Shown here: in pieces, positions 19,007 to 27,147 of the stretch
How positions within the stretch are numbered: position 1 is the first letter of the stretch
Layout: every line of letters starts with the position of its first letter
Source of the DNA: Hyphomicrobiaceae bacterium
Lineage (GTDB): Bacteria; Pseudomonadota; Alphaproteobacteria; Rhizobiales; Hyphomicrobiaceae
DNA: 64,000 nucleotides
Assembly: GCA_023384095.1 (NCBI GenBank)
Contig: JAHDXT010000014.1
Span: forward strand, 27,607 to 91,606
Direction of reading: 5' to 3'
Notes under the pieces: model-generated
Database searches by the model: none
Told to the model about the DNA's origin: nothing
What the model saw: only the letters and a program-made list of their open reading frames with translations
Program-made: the position numbers and the translations under genes

Positions 19007-19360
19007 ATGATTGCGGTGATCTTCGAAGTAGTGCCCGCCGAGGGACGCTGGCAGGAGTATCTCGACCTGGCGGCGGAGCTCAGGCCAGAGCTCGCCGGGA
19101 TCGACGGGTTCATCTCCATCGAGAGATTTCAGAGCCTCACCGATCCCGGCAAGATCCTGTCGCTGTCGATCTGGCGTGACGAGGAGGCTGTGGCGCGCTG
19201 GCGCAATCATGCCGGCCACCGCCGGACGCAGGCCAAGGGCCGTGCCGGCGTGTTTTCGGATTACCGGCTGCGGGTCGCCGGCGTCATCCGCGACTACGGC
19301 ATGTCCGACCGGCGCGAGCAGGCGCCGGCCGACAGCGCGGCGGTCTTTGCCAAACTGTAA
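19007..19360 (+). CDS. ABM-domain (antibiotic biosynthesis monooxygenase-like) protein
   Basis: A 117-residue single-domain protein of the dimeric alpha-beta barrel type. It starts MIAVIFEVVPAEG, continues with GIDGFISIERFQS and LSLSIWRDEEAVARWRNH, and ends with a barrel strand DYRLRVAGVIRDYG. GGAGGG lies 7 bases before the ATG. Members include heme-degrading enzymes, quinol monooxygenases and signalling proteins. This form is often annotated simply as antibiotic biosynthesis monooxygenase. A precise function cannot be given. Confidence 0.85.
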   Translation: MIAVIFEVVPAEGRWQEYLDLAAELRPELAGIDGFISIERFQSLTDPGKILSLSIWRDEEAVARWRNHAGHRRTQAKGRAGVFSDYRLRVAGVIRDYGMSDRREQAPADSAAVFAKL

Positions 19361-19433
19361 ATGCGCAGCGCTCGTTGGGTCGATGCGGGATCGGCGCCTG
19401 CCGCCGACCCGAGGCCAAGGCCGACGGGGCAGG

Positions 19434-19625
19434 TCAAGCCTGCCGCTTGCCGCCCTTCTTGCCCATGGCTTCCGGGAACACCCACATCGCCACGACTGAG
19501 AAGACCCCGAAGCCGATCACGAACCAGAACAGGTGGTCGTTGCCGACCGACCTCTCCCAGTAAGCGAATCCCACCGCCACGGCCAGCACGACCGCAGACA
19601 GGATGGCCTTGACGTCACTTGGCAT
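19434..19625 (-). CDS. Small two-segment membrane protein, hypothetical
   Basis: A 63-residue protein with two hydrophobic segments (about residues 7-23 and 31-51) joined by a polar loop (WERSVGNDHLF), and a Gly/Lys-rich basic tail (GKKGGKRQA). The ATG at 19625 has a GAGAGAATG-type context. The family is not recognised. It lies between the ABM gene and the hydroxylase gene. Confidence 0.65.
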   Translation of the reverse strand: MPSDVKAILSAVVLAVAVGFAYWERSVGNDHLFWFVIGFGVFSVVAMWVFPEAMGKKGGKRQA

Positions 19626-19791
19626 TCTCTCGCTCCCCGGATATCCGGCCGGCCTGCAGCTCTCGAGCCGGGTCCAATGGCCATTCCGATCGAAATCGAA
19701 ACGGTTCTTTTGCTCAGATCCCTGTCCGCGCGTGCGGGGAGAGGTCGGGTTAGAGGCAGCCGCGAGTAAAGTGCGATTGCCGCCACTCCCA

Positions 19792-19816
19792 GGGTCAGAC
19801 CCGCAGGGTCTGACCC
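19792..19816. repeat. Palindromic GGGTCAGACCC repeat, copy 2 (perfect)
   Basis: GGGTCAGACCC (19792-19802), spacer GCA, GGGTCTGACCC (19806-19816): a perfect 11-base inverted repeat just downstream of the fatty acid hydroxylase stop. It could act as a transcription stop without a T tract or be a mobile palindrome. It is the clearest of the six copies. Confidence 0.8.
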
Positions 19817-19841
19817 ATGTTTTCATCCGACCGAGCGGACT

Positions 19842-20612
19842 CTAGTAGTTGCCGAGCGGCTGGGCAGCGGCCTCGTCCGGACGCTTCGGCCTGCCGCGCA
19901 GGTTCCTTTTCAGGTGCCTGGCCTCGTAGCCGTTGAGCAGATGGCCGACGAGGCCCCGGTCGAGGTCCGACGTGCCGAACAGCCAGTCAGCGATCGGGAA
20001 GGTCAGGTTCATGTTGACCTCCATCATCAGCCGCGCGTTGTGATGGGCCGTATGGTGCCGGCGAATCGTGTTGACGAACGGACAGTTGCGCACGAACCAG
20101 TTCTCGTCGACGTGGCAGCAGAAGTGCATGAACTCGTAGATGAGATACATGCCGGTCGTGGTGCACATGAACAGCCAGCCGACGTTCGGCGAGAAGATGT
20201 GGCCGAGGATGATGCCGCCCGGCATGGACATGAGGATGAACACGACCAGCGCATAGGGCGGGAACACGGTCACGCGCCAGTCGTGATGGTCGCGGAAGCG
20301 CATCTCCTCGTCGGTGAAGAACTGGTGATGGTTGAGCGTGTGCCGCTCATAGATAGCCCGCAGCCCCTTCAACTGCACCGGCCGGTGCATGACATACTTG
20401 TGCACGGCCCACTCGAAGATGTTCGTGAACACGAACGTGATCGGCACGACGAGCCATTCCAGCAGCCGCACGCTCTCGATGTGCTGGAGGTAGACGAAGA
20501 ACGCCGCCGCGCCCATGGCGTAGATGATGGCTACGTGCAGGTAGCCGTCGTACCAGCCCATGATCCTGGACCTGTACTCCTGGCGGAACGCCTTCTGCCG
20601 TTCGGTGACCAT
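19842..20612 (-). CDS. Fatty acid hydroxylase / sterol desaturase superfamily membrane protein
   Basis: A 256-residue membrane di-iron enzyme. It has several hydrophobic segments and the eight-histidine pattern of the superfamily: HKYVMH, HTLNHHQ, HFCCH and HHTAHH. The active site faces the cytoplasm, and a lipid or hydrophobic alcohol or fatty chain is hydroxylated or desaturated using O2. The exact lipid is unknown. No obvious operon partner is present: the neighbours are a small membrane protein downstream and the DUF6166 gene upstream, 264 bases away. Confidence 0.9.
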   Translation of the reverse strand: MVTERQKAFRQEYRSRIMGWYDGYLHVAIIYAMGAAAFFVYLQHIESVRLLEWLVVPITFVFTNIFEWAVHKYVMHRPVQLKGLRAIYERHTLNHHQFFTDEEMRFRDHHDWRVTVFPPYALVVFILMSMPGGIILGHIFSPNVGWLFMCTTTGMYLIYEFMHFCCHVDENWFVRNCPFVNTIRRHHTAHHNARLMMEVNMNLTFPIADWLFGTSDLDRGLVGHLLNGYEARHLKRNLRGRPKRPDEAAAQPLGNY

Positions 20613-20704
20613 GTCTGTCGTCCTCTTGTCGCTCGAGCCCCGGCGGCCGGCACGCCGGACGCCGACAGTGTGCTCAGTTCACGCTCCGGCGAGCTCGTCC
20701 TCGA

Positions 20705-20714
20705 TCTGATATAT
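20705..20714. promoter_or_regulatory. TGATATATCA palindrome, upstream copy of a pair
   Basis: A perfect 10-base AT-rich palindrome in the gap between the hydroxylase start and the DUF6166 stop. A second copy (21233-21242) lies upstream of DUF6166. It may be an operator or part of a promoter. Function is inferred only from symmetry and AT content. Confidence 0.4.
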
Positions 20715-20876
20715 CAAAGATACACCAGTGCATCGAAGGGGGTCAATCCGGGGATCATGCTTACGGAATTTCATTTTACTGCACATGCATCGTCTCGAGG
20801 TCCCGTCCGGCGCGAGGCCGCGCATGCGAACGACGGCGCGCCGGCTTCGATGCCGGCCGGCCGGCTGCCGCCGGGA

Positions 20877-21182
20877 TCAGGTCCCGCCGCGCTCGATCTC
20901 GGCGACCGCCGCATCGACCTCGGCGCTGGTCAGGACCCAGTCGTTGTCCAGATTGGCGACGACGCTCTTCATGAACGGAGCCGAAAGCCGGATCGCCCGA
21001 TCCTTGTCGCCGAGGTGGTCGTAGAGGATGGCCAGCGCGAGCTGCTGGGGGCTCGCACCTTCATAGGTCCACTCGAAGCCCCAGTCCGTGAACTGCTTGA
21101 CGCCGTAGTGCTCGTCGAGAAGGCCGCCGTCGACGGTGACGACGAGGCCGTCGATGTTCCGCCTGCCCTCATAAGTCTTCAT
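20877..21182 (-). CDS. DUF6166 family protein
   Basis: A 101-residue protein that I recognise as DUF6166 from KTYEGRR..DGLVVTVDG at the N-terminus, the FTDWGFEWTYEG centre, and QLALAILYDHLGD..DNDWVLTSAEVD later. Function is unknown; the family is small, cytoplasmic and common in alphaproteobacteria. It is a single gene with 264 and 307 bases of non-coding DNA on its two sides, each with a TGATATATCA palindrome. Confidence 0.82.
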   Translation of the reverse strand: MKTYEGRRNIDGLVVTVDGGLLDEHYGVKQFTDWGFEWTYEGASPQQLALAILYDHLGDKDRAIRLSAPFMKSVVANLDNDWVLTSAEVDAAVAEIERGGT

Positions 21183-21489
21183 CGCTCGCCAACCCCGGCC
21201 TGTGACGCCCGCGACGGCCGACGCCGCAGCGGTGATATATCACGAGTATGTTAACGAGCAATTCCGGCGATGTCCAGCAGTATAAAGAGAAATCCGCGGC
21301 GCCTTGGTCCGGTGGCGCGGGCGCACGGCCGAAGCCGTCGGGCGGGTAGCGCAACGACTGCGGCGTGCGGCCCAGGATCGGCGCGGAGGTGGCGGGCACG
21401 CGTGCTCGCAGGGCGAGTCTCGCGCGCCGAGCCCAGTCGCTGCTTTCTTCTGCGCGGGCGGACGTCGATGGCAGTGGTGCGGATCCGGG
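21183..21489. other. Intergenic region with an AT-rich palindrome
   Basis: A 307-base gap upstream of DUF6166. It contains GTGATATATCAC (21232-21243), a perfect 12-base palindrome about 50 bases before the gene's start, and an AT-richer stretch (21232-21260) that may hold the promoter. No protein or RNA gene is apparent in the rest. Confidence 0.45.
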
Positions 21490-22149
21490 TCAGCGGACCG
21501 CGCGCCCGGGCGCGCCACTCCGCTTCGCGGCCGCCGCCTTGTCCTCGGCGGCGTTATCCGTCTGGCCGGTGCCGACCAGGCTCGGGCCCGACACGAGGGT
21601 GGGCTTCCCGCCCGCAGGCGCGGCGGCTTCCTTGGCCTCCTCGGCGGGCTTCCGCTTCGGCAGCTTCGCCAACGCCTGGGCGTAGCTTCGCTCGAGGTTG
21701 CGGCAGCGGCTCCGCCCCGAGGGGTGCGTCGGCGTCGCCGGCATGTTGCCGAAGGAGCGGCAGACCTGTTTCAGGCCATTCCTGTCGAGCCAGCCCTCTC
21801 TGACGCCGCGCTCGACGGCCCAGGTGTCCGCCCTGAGCTCGCTGGCGCCGATGTTGTGGTGCCCGCACTCGTGATGGAATATGAACAAGCGCACGGTCCG
21901 CGGCATCCGGGTGATCAGGCGCGGGTTGATGATGAGCATGCCCGGGGCTGCGGCGCCCTCGCTGGGTAGCCGCCGGTCGAGCACGTTGCGCGCATTCCCG
22001 CAGCGCAAGTCGCGCCCTGCGATGTTGATCGTTCCATTGCGCTGCAGCTTGGGAGACCCGCCCTTGAGCGGCGCCGCAACGCTGACTGGAGTAAAGCCGA
22101 GAATGGCCGCAATCGCCGTGGCGACACCAAGCAGCCGCGCTGAAAACAT
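21490..22149 (-). CDS. Exported HExxH-containing protein, putative metallopeptidase
   Basis: A 219-residue protein with a signal peptide (about residues 1-27, ending SVAA). The centre reads RLFIFHHECGHHNIGASELRAD (broken here as HHECGHHNIG then ASELRAD), which gives an HExxH zinc motif with a possible third ligand in the following Glu or Asp. The C-terminal 60 residues are Ala/Lys/Pro-rich and probably unstructured. The start at 22149 follows GGGGGATC; a frame open to 22320 lacks a signal-like start. I do not recognise a named family. Peptidase activity is inferred from the motif alone. Confidence 0.7.
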   Translation of the reverse strand: MFSARLLGVATAIAAILGFTPVSVAAPLKGGSPKLQRNGTINIAGRDLRCGNARNVLDRRLPSEGAAAPGMLIINPRLITRMPRTVRLFIFHHECGHHNIGASELRADTWAVERGVREGWLDRNGLKQVCRSFGNMPATPTHPSGRSRCRNLERSYAQALAKLPKRKPAEEAKEAAAPAGGKPTLVSGPSLVGTGQTDNAAEDKAAAAKRSGAPGRAVR

Positions 22150-22382
22150 TGACGGATCCCCCGTTCGCGAGAACTCGTCCTGATCGGACAGGAGCCGAAT
22201 GTTGCATAGACATTTGTGCCGAAATTGCGGCAGCAACTGCATCTTCGAGTTGCAGGCCTGAGCAATCCTCGCGCGGGAGCCATGGAACTTGCCAAAGCCG
22301 TCAGTGTTGATGGTAATCAAGGACAGAGCGCAGCGGCCGCGCCATAATTACCTTTAGTGCTATCCAGAACAGGGAGGCAGTC

Positions 22383-23075
22383 ATGAAAGCTCGTGAGATC
22401 ATGAGCCCGAATGTCATCACGGTCAGTCCGACGACCGCGGTTCGCGACATCGCCGCGCTGATGACGGAGAAGCGGATCAGCGGGATCCCGGTCGTGTCGA
22501 AGGACGGCAAGGTTGTTGGTATCGTCAGCGAAAGCGACCTGCTGCACCGCGCCGAGATGGGCACCGAGCCGAAACGCAAGTGGTGGCTGACGTTTTTCAG
22601 CGATCCCGATGCCATGGCGCGCGAGTACACCAAGACGCATGGTCTTCAGGCGCGGGACGTCATGTCCCGCCAGGTGATTTCCGTCGCCGAGGACGACGAC
22701 TTGAAGACGATTGCCGACACGCTCGACGGTCGGAAGGTCAAGCGCGTCCCCGTGCTGCGGGACGGCAAGCTCGCAGGCATCATCTCCCGCGCCGATCTCG
22801 TGCGCGCTTTCAGTCAGATGCCGGTCGCGCGGACGGCTTCGCCTGCCGGCGACGCCGCCCTCGAGCAGATGCTGCTGCAGAAGATGCGGGCGCAGGATTG
22901 GCTCGACGGCACCTATCTCAGCGTGTCCGTAAGGGACGGCGTTGTCGAGTTGCGCGGCTTCATCGGCTCTGCCGAGCAGCGCCGGGCTTTGCGTGTGCTC
23001 ATCGACGAGATCGATGGCGTCAGCAGGGTGAACGATCAGCTCACCGTCGGCATGCCGACCTTGTCGGCCGGCTGA
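22383..23075 (+). CDS. CBS-pair protein with C-terminal BON domain
   Basis: A 230-residue protein. Two CBS motifs (about residues 1-60, MSPNVITVSPTTAVRDIA, and 90-150, MSRQVISVAEDDDLKTIA) form an adenosine-nucleotide-sensing Bateman module. A BON domain follows (about 160-225, YLSVSVRDGVVELRGFIGS), which in other proteins binds phospholipid or membranes. This combination is common in alphaproteobacteria. The target is not known. It is a single gene, convergent with the lipid kinase. Confidence 0.92.
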   Translation: MKAREIMSPNVITVSPTTAVRDIAALMTEKRISGIPVVSKDGKVVGIVSESDLLHRAEMGTEPKRKWWLTFFSDPDAMAREYTKTHGLQARDVMSRQVISVAEDDDLKTIADTLDGRKVKRVPVLRDGKLAGIISRADLVRAFSQMPVARTASPAGDAALEQMLLQKMRAQDWLDGTYLSVSVRDGVVELRGFIGSAEQRRALRVLIDEIDGVSRVNDQLTVGMPTLSAG

Positions 23076-23111
23076 GGGCGAAGGCGAGCCTTCGGCCCGG
23101 ACTGAGATCGA

Positions 23112-24008
23112 TCAGCCATTGCCCGGCATGATCAGGGCCAGGGAGTGGCGACCTGCCGAGATCTCGAGCGCCAGGGCGGTGATGGGCTCCCCGTCGAGCT
23201 GGAACCCGACGCCCTGGCCGGCGGCGACCGCCACCCTGCGGCACGCGATTGTCTCGATCAGCGGATGCCGCTGCGCCCAGCCGAGGCCCACGGCAACGAG
23301 GGCGCTGGCGAGCGCCGCAGGGCTCGCTGCATCGACGACGAGCGCGTGGAAACCCGGATCGCTCAGCCGCTGCCGCGGGGCGATGACGAAGGAGCCGGCG
23401 TAGTGCGCGCCTCGTGTCACGACGACCCATGTGCACGGGTGCGGGATGCCGTCCACCAGCACTTCGAACCGGCAGCGACTGGAGCAGAGCTCGCGCAGCG
23501 TCGGCCACACATAGGCGAGCTTGCCGATGCGGCGCTTCCAGCCCATGTCGAGCCGGCTCAGGACGCCGGCATCGAACCCGGCGCTCGCCATTGAAAGGAA
23601 CAGCTCGCCGTTGGCGATCCCGGGGGAGACCTGGATCGCTGCGCCATGGAGCAGATACCGGGCTATGGCCTGCGGCGTCCGAACCAGCCGCAGCTCCTCG
23701 GCGAGCACATTCCCGGTGCCGATCGGGATGATGCCGAGCGGCATCGGGGTGCCGACGAGCCCCCCGGCCACGCCGCGAATGGTGCTGTCCCCGCCCGCAG
23801 CCACGACGGCGTCGAACGCACGCGTGCGCACGGCCTCCGCCGCCAGCCGCCGATCTGCCTCGACCCCGTCCGCCGCCTCGACCCTGACGAGCGCGCCGGC
23901 CGCCTCCAGGGCTGCACGGACCCGATCGAGCAGTCTGTGCCGCTCCAGGCCGGCCGACGCGTTGTGCACGATCAGGAATCGGCTGCGCACAAGCACCGAG
24001 CCGCCCAT
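23112..24008 (-). CDS. Diacylglycerol/lipid kinase family protein
   Basis: A 298-residue protein of the DagK_cat superfamily. NASAG near residue 16, GGDSTIRGVAGGLVG (about 72-86) and the nucleotide-binding PIGTGNVLAEEL (about 97-108) are intact. The C-terminal half has the beta-sandwich with GEPITALALEISAG. GGDSTI replaces the more common GGDGT, so the catalytic loop is slightly altered. It phosphorylates a lipid alcohol, possibly diacylglycerol or a sphingoid base, at the cytoplasmic membrane face. Confidence 0.88.
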   Translation of the reverse strand: MGGSVLVRSRFLIVHNASAGLERHRLLDRVRAALEAAGALVRVEAADGVEADRRLAAEAVRTRAFDAVVAAGGDSTIRGVAGGLVGTPMPLGIIPIGTGNVLAEELRLVRTPQAIARYLLHGAAIQVSPGIANGELFLSMASAGFDAGVLSRLDMGWKRRIGKLAYVWPTLRELCSSRCRFEVLVDGIPHPCTWVVVTRGAHYAGSFVIAPRQRLSDPGFHALVVDAASPAALASALVAVGLGWAQRHPLIETIACRRVAVAAGQGVGFQLDGEPITALALEISAGRHSLALIMPGNG

Positions 24009-24235
24009 ATCACCTCTCCTGAGCTCCGAGCGGCTGCGCGTCCCCGCTCGACTTCATCCGCTGCCAGACTCGGCTGCACCAGCCCGTCGTCGACTGTTCC
24101 GCTGGTAACAGCGCCAGCCGCGCACATCTGCCATCCTCCTTTCATCGGCGGACGGCAATGACCGCCGCAGCGACCCCGGCCGGGAGCTCCCAACCACCTC
24201 GGCAGGACCAGACAAGGGAACGAAGGAGTAACGAG

Positions 24236-24496
24236 ATGAGCAAGAAGCTGATCATGAGCCTGGTGGCGGGTCTGATGGCGGTAGCGGCGCTGCAGGCGCC
24301 CGCGGCCGAAGCCAAGGGCAAGGGCAAGGGCCTCAAGATCCACATCTACAAGCACCACGTCCTCAAGTGGCACAATTGGCATGCGCCGCTCTACGTCGTC
24401 GGCGCCGACGACTGCGGATACTACTACTGGAAATGGAAGCACACCGGCAGCTTTCTCTGGAAGTCCAAGTACTTCGCCTGCAAGGGCATCTACTGA
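24236..24496 (+). CDS. Small secreted aromatic- and His-rich peptide, hypothetical
   Basis: An 86-residue precursor. The signal peptide (residues 1-26, ending AEA) is followed by a Gly/Lys stretch (KGKGKGLK) and then about 50 residues unusually rich in Tyr, Trp, His and Lys, with exactly two Cys (DDCGYYYW and FACKGIY) that could pair. AAGGAG lies 8 bases upstream of the ATG, and a strong hairpin terminator ends the transcript 60 bases downstream, so this is very likely a real, separately transcribed gene. I do not recognise a family. Possible roles are an envelope-associated or metal-binding peptide; none is shown. Confidence 0.78.
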   Translation: MSKKLIMSLVAGLMAVAALQAPAAEAKGKGKGLKIHIYKHHVLKWHNWHAPLYVVGADDCGYYYWKWKHTGSFLWKSKYFACKGIY

Positions 24497-24556
24497 CGGG
24501 ATCCTTCGGCCCGGGCCCTCCCCCCGATCCCCCCCCTGGCTCGGGTCGAAGCGGCT

Positions 24557-24588
24557 AGCCCCTCAGCTTCGGCTGAGGGGCTTTTTTT
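24557..24588 (+). terminator. Rho-independent terminator with UUCG loop
   Basis: A perfect 11-base stem AGCCCCTCAGC (24557-24567) and GCTGAGGGGCT (24572-24582) closes a TTCG tetraloop and runs into seven T. It lies 60 bases after the stop of the small secreted peptide gene. This is the best intrinsic terminator in the window. Confidence 0.93.
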
Positions 24589-24670
24589 CTTCTCGAGTGG
24601 AGACCCACGCTCTTCATCATCCTATCGCTCGCCCCCCGCGGTTCCGGAATCTGGGGTCGATGCTCGGCTT

Positions 24671-24870
24671 AGAGTGCTTTTCGATCGAACGACATCGTAT
24701 ACGGCACGCGACCAGTGTCTTTTGCCCTGGGTCCCGGCTCTCCGCGCTCATGCGCTCCGGCCGGGATGACATGGGGGACGACTTGGCAAAATTGTCATCC
24801 CGGCCGCAGCAGCCACGGTTGTGAGCGGCTGCGAACAGCCGGGAACCAGGGACCACATAGTGCACCTCGT
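24671..24870 (+). repeat. Dispersed repeat (family B), copy 2, full-length
   Basis: Runs from AGAGTGCTTTTCGATCGAAC through CCAGTGTCTTTTGCCCTGGG and GGCCGGGATGACATGGGGGA to GTCATCCCGGCCGCAGCAGCC. The stretch 24671-24806 matches the reverse complement of 38772-38905 almost throughout. The centre has inverted GGGATGACA and TGTCATCCC arms. It fills most of the 24.5-25.1 kb gap, with the terminator before it and repeats of two other families after it. Confidence 0.82.
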
Positions 24871-24987
24871 GATCGCGCTTGTTCGAAAAACGCTCTAGCG
24901 TTCGACGGCCAGGATAAGAGGTGTGCAGACTTCATTCCCGAAAGGCAGCCCGCCCCCTCATCCTCATTCCCGCGGAGACCCGGGAAG

Positions 24988-25009
24988 GGGTCAGACCCGC
25001 CGGGTCTGA
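24988..25009. repeat. Palindromic GGGTCAGACCC-type repeat, copy 3
   Basis: TCAGACCCG and CGGGTCTGA form an inverted repeat around a central C. The same palindrome is found at five other intergenic places in the window. Confidence 0.75.
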
Positions 25010-25030
25010 AACGAAATTGAGCCGAAGGGG

Positions 25031-25098
25031 TCAGCCGCTCATCGGCTTTGCCGACCCTCGATGACGAAACGATTCCCGCTGCATACCCACACGTCATT
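25031..25098 (+). repeat. Dispersed repeat (family D), copy 1
   Basis: Begins TCAGCCGCTCATCGGC, runs through TTGCCGACCCTCGATGACGA and ends with a CCGCTGCATACCCACACGTC stretch. Near-identical copies are at 38351-38392 (short) and 63418-63483 (long), and part of it appears reversed at about 29341-29371. It sits just beyond the guaA stop. Confidence 0.8.
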
Positions 25099-25105
25099 TC
25101 CCCGC

Positions 25106-26653
25106 TCACTCCCACTCGATGGTGCCGGGCGGCTTGGAGGTGATGTCGTAGACGACACGGTTGATGCCTTTCACCTCGTTGATGATCCGGGTCGCCGTGC
25201 GGCCCAGGAAGTCGTGCGGGAAGGGGTAGTAGTCCGCCGTCATGCCGTCGGTCGAGGTGACCGCCCTCAGCGCGCAGACGTGGTCGTAAGTACGCGCGTC
25301 TCCCATCACGCCGACAGTGCGCACCGGCAGCAGCACCGCGAAGGCCTGCCAGATCGCGTCGTAAAGCCCCCCCTTTCGGATCTCGTCGAGAAAAACCGCG
25401 TCGGCGCGACGGAGGATGTCGAGCTTCTCGCGCGTGACCTCTCCCGGCACGCGGATCGCCAGCCCGGGTCCGGGGAACGGGTGCCGTCCGACGAAACGCT
25501 CGGGCAGGCCCAGCTCGCGTCCCAGCGCCCGCACCTCGTCCTTGAACAGCTCCCGCAGCGGCTCGACGAGCTTCAGGTGCATGCGCTCCGGCAGCCCGCC
25601 GACGTTGTGGTGCGACTTGATCGTCACCGACGGCCCGCCGGTGAAGGAGACGCTTTCGATCACGTCCGGATAGAGCGTGCCCTGGGCAAGGAACTCGGCC
25701 CCGCCGAGCCTCCCGGCCTCGGCATCGAAGACGTCGATGAACAGGCGCCCGATCGTCTTGCGCTTGTCTTCCGGGTCGCTCACCCCCTGCAGCGCGGCAA
25801 GGAAGGTCGCCTCGCCGTCGAAATGGACGAGCGGGATATTGTAGTGCCCGCGGAACAGCGACACGACCTCGTCCGCCTCGCCCTGCCGCAGCAGCCCGTG
25901 GTCGACGAAGATGCAGGTGAGCTGGTCCCCTACCGCCTCGTGGATCAGCACCGCCGCCACCGCCGAGTCGACTCCGCCGGACAGCCCGCAGATGACGCGC
26001 CCCTTGCCGACCTGCGCCCGTATCCGCTCGACGGCCGCCTCGCGGAACGCGTGCATGGTCCAGTCGCCCCGGCACCCGGCGATGCGGCCGACGAAGTTGC
26101 GCAGCAGCTCCGCGCCGCGCGGCGTGTGCGCCACCTCGGGATGGAACTGCACGCCATAGAGCCGGCGCTTCTCGTCCGCAATGGCTGCAAACGGCGCGTT
26201 GGCGGAGACGGCGACCACCTCGAACCCCGGCGGTATCCGGTCGATGCGGTCGCCATGGCTCATCCAGACCGTGTCGCGCGTACCTTTCGGCCACACGCCC
26301 TCGAACAGCGGACAGTCCGCGACCACCTCGATCTCGGCGCGGCCGAACTCGCGATGCGTGCCGGCCGTCACCTCGCCGCCGAGCTGGGCCGCCATCGTCT
26401 GCTCGCCGTAGCAGATGCCGAGCACCGGGAGCTGCGAGCGGAAGACGGCCTCGGGCGCTGCAGGCGTGCCGCTCTCGTAGACGCTCGAGGGACCGCCGGA
26501 GAGGATGATCGCCTTCGGCCGGAGCCGCTCGATCGCCTCCTCCGCCTTGTCGAAGGGAACGATCTCGCAATAGACGCCCGCCTCCCGCACGCGCCGCGCG
26601 ATGAGCTGCGTCACCTGGGAGCCGAAATCGAGGATCAGGACGGTGTCTGTCAT
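25106..26653 (-). CDS. guaA: GMP synthase (glutamine-hydrolysing)
   Basis: A 515-residue two-domain enzyme that makes GMP from XMP, ATP and glutamine, the last step of GMP synthesis. The N-terminal glutaminase domain has the nucleophile Cys81 in GICYGEQ and the His/Glu pair in FHPEVAHT. The ATP pyrophosphatase domain has the P-loop [10 protein letters not shown] (about residue 225). The C-terminal dimerisation domain ends in KPPGTIEWE, as is standard. Length is normal. guaB is not in the window. Confidence 0.97.
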   Translation of the reverse strand: MTDTVLILDFGSQVTQLIARRVREAGVYCEIVPFDKAEEAIERLRPKAIILSGGPSSVYESGTPAAPEAVFRSQLPVLGICYGEQTMAAQLGGEVTAGTHREFGRAEIEVVADCPLFEGVWPKGTRDTVWMSHGDRIDRIPPGFEVVAVSANAPFAAIADEKRRLYGVQFHPEVAHTPRGAELLRNFVGRIAGCRGDWTMHAFREAAVERIRAQVGKGRVICGLSGGVDSAVAAVLIHEAVGDQLTCIFVDHGLLRQGEADEVVSLFRGHYNIPLVHFDGEATFLAALQGVSDPEDKRKTIGRLFIDVFDAEAGRLGGAEFLAQGTLYPDVIESVSFTGGPSVTIKSHHNVGGLPERMHLKLVEPLRELFKDEVRALGRELGLPERFVGRHPFPGPGLAIRVPGEVTREKLDILRRADAVFLDEIRKGGLYDAIWQAFAVLLPVRTVGVMGDARTYDHVCALRAVTSTDGMTADYYPFPHDFLGRTATRIINEVKGINRVVYDITSKPPGTIEWE

Positions 26654-26774
26654 GGCGAGCCGTTACGCTAATCGGCACGCGACTGCAACAGCGCCCGAGG
26701 TGCGACTAACAGGCGTCTGCGGGACGCCGAGCCTGCGCTATATTGGCGGGCGACGCAGCACAGGGCCCGAGCCG

Positions 26775-27020
26775 ATGAGCACCGAGACCAGAGACAGCGC
26801 CGGCGGGCCGCACCAGCCTGCTCACGACCACGCCGCCGATCACGGCCATGACGCTGCGTGCGGCTGCGGGCACGACCATCACGATCATCACCACCATCAT
26901 CATCGTCATCATCTCCGGGCCGTCGCCCCCTTCGTCCGCCCGGGGCCCAAGGTCGGCCGCAACGATCCTTGCCCCTGCGGGTCGGGCAAGAAGCACAAGA
27001 AGTGCTGTCTCGCCGCCTGA
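26775..27020 (+). CDS. Small His-rich protein with SEC-C zinc motif
   Basis: An 81-residue protein. The first half is extremely His/Asp-rich (about residues 13-45, with a natural run of six His and a CGCGHDH segment). The C-terminal 25 residues hold the SEC-C signature [16 protein letters not shown], a zinc knuckle also found at the end of SecA. The ATG at 26775 is chosen because it begins the compositional unit, and an earlier in-frame start overlaps guaA upstream. It probably binds Zn2+, Ni2+ or Co2+ as a store or chaperone; this is inferred from composition. Confidence 0.75.
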   Translation: MSTETRDSAGGPHQPAHDHAADHGHDAACGCGHDHHDHHHHHHRHHLRAVAPFVRPGPKVGRNDPCPCGSGKKHKKCCLAA

Positions 27021-27147
27021 CCTGCGGCCGCCGACCAGCCACATACCCGTAAGCGGCATGCCGCGACTGTGATCGTTGCAACCTGACTGCGCGTCACATA
27101 TCGCGCGGTACAGTTGAAGAGTCGCTCTACGTAAGGTTGCGGCAAGC

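Noticed and set aside
19434..19826. Longer version of the 63-residue membrane protein, starting at 19826
   Set aside because: The extra N-terminal part is translated across the GGGTCAGACCC palindrome and has no family character. The ATG at 19625 starts directly before the first membrane segment.
24671..25098. CRISPR array
   Set aside because: The repeated blocks here differ from each other, are not evenly spaced, and recur singly elsewhere. There are no cas genes in the window.
26862..26925. CAC/CAT-rich tract as a simple-sequence artefact
   Set aside because: It reads in frame as His/Asp and joins a complete SEC-C zinc motif, so I kept it as part of a gene rather than calling it a microsatellite.
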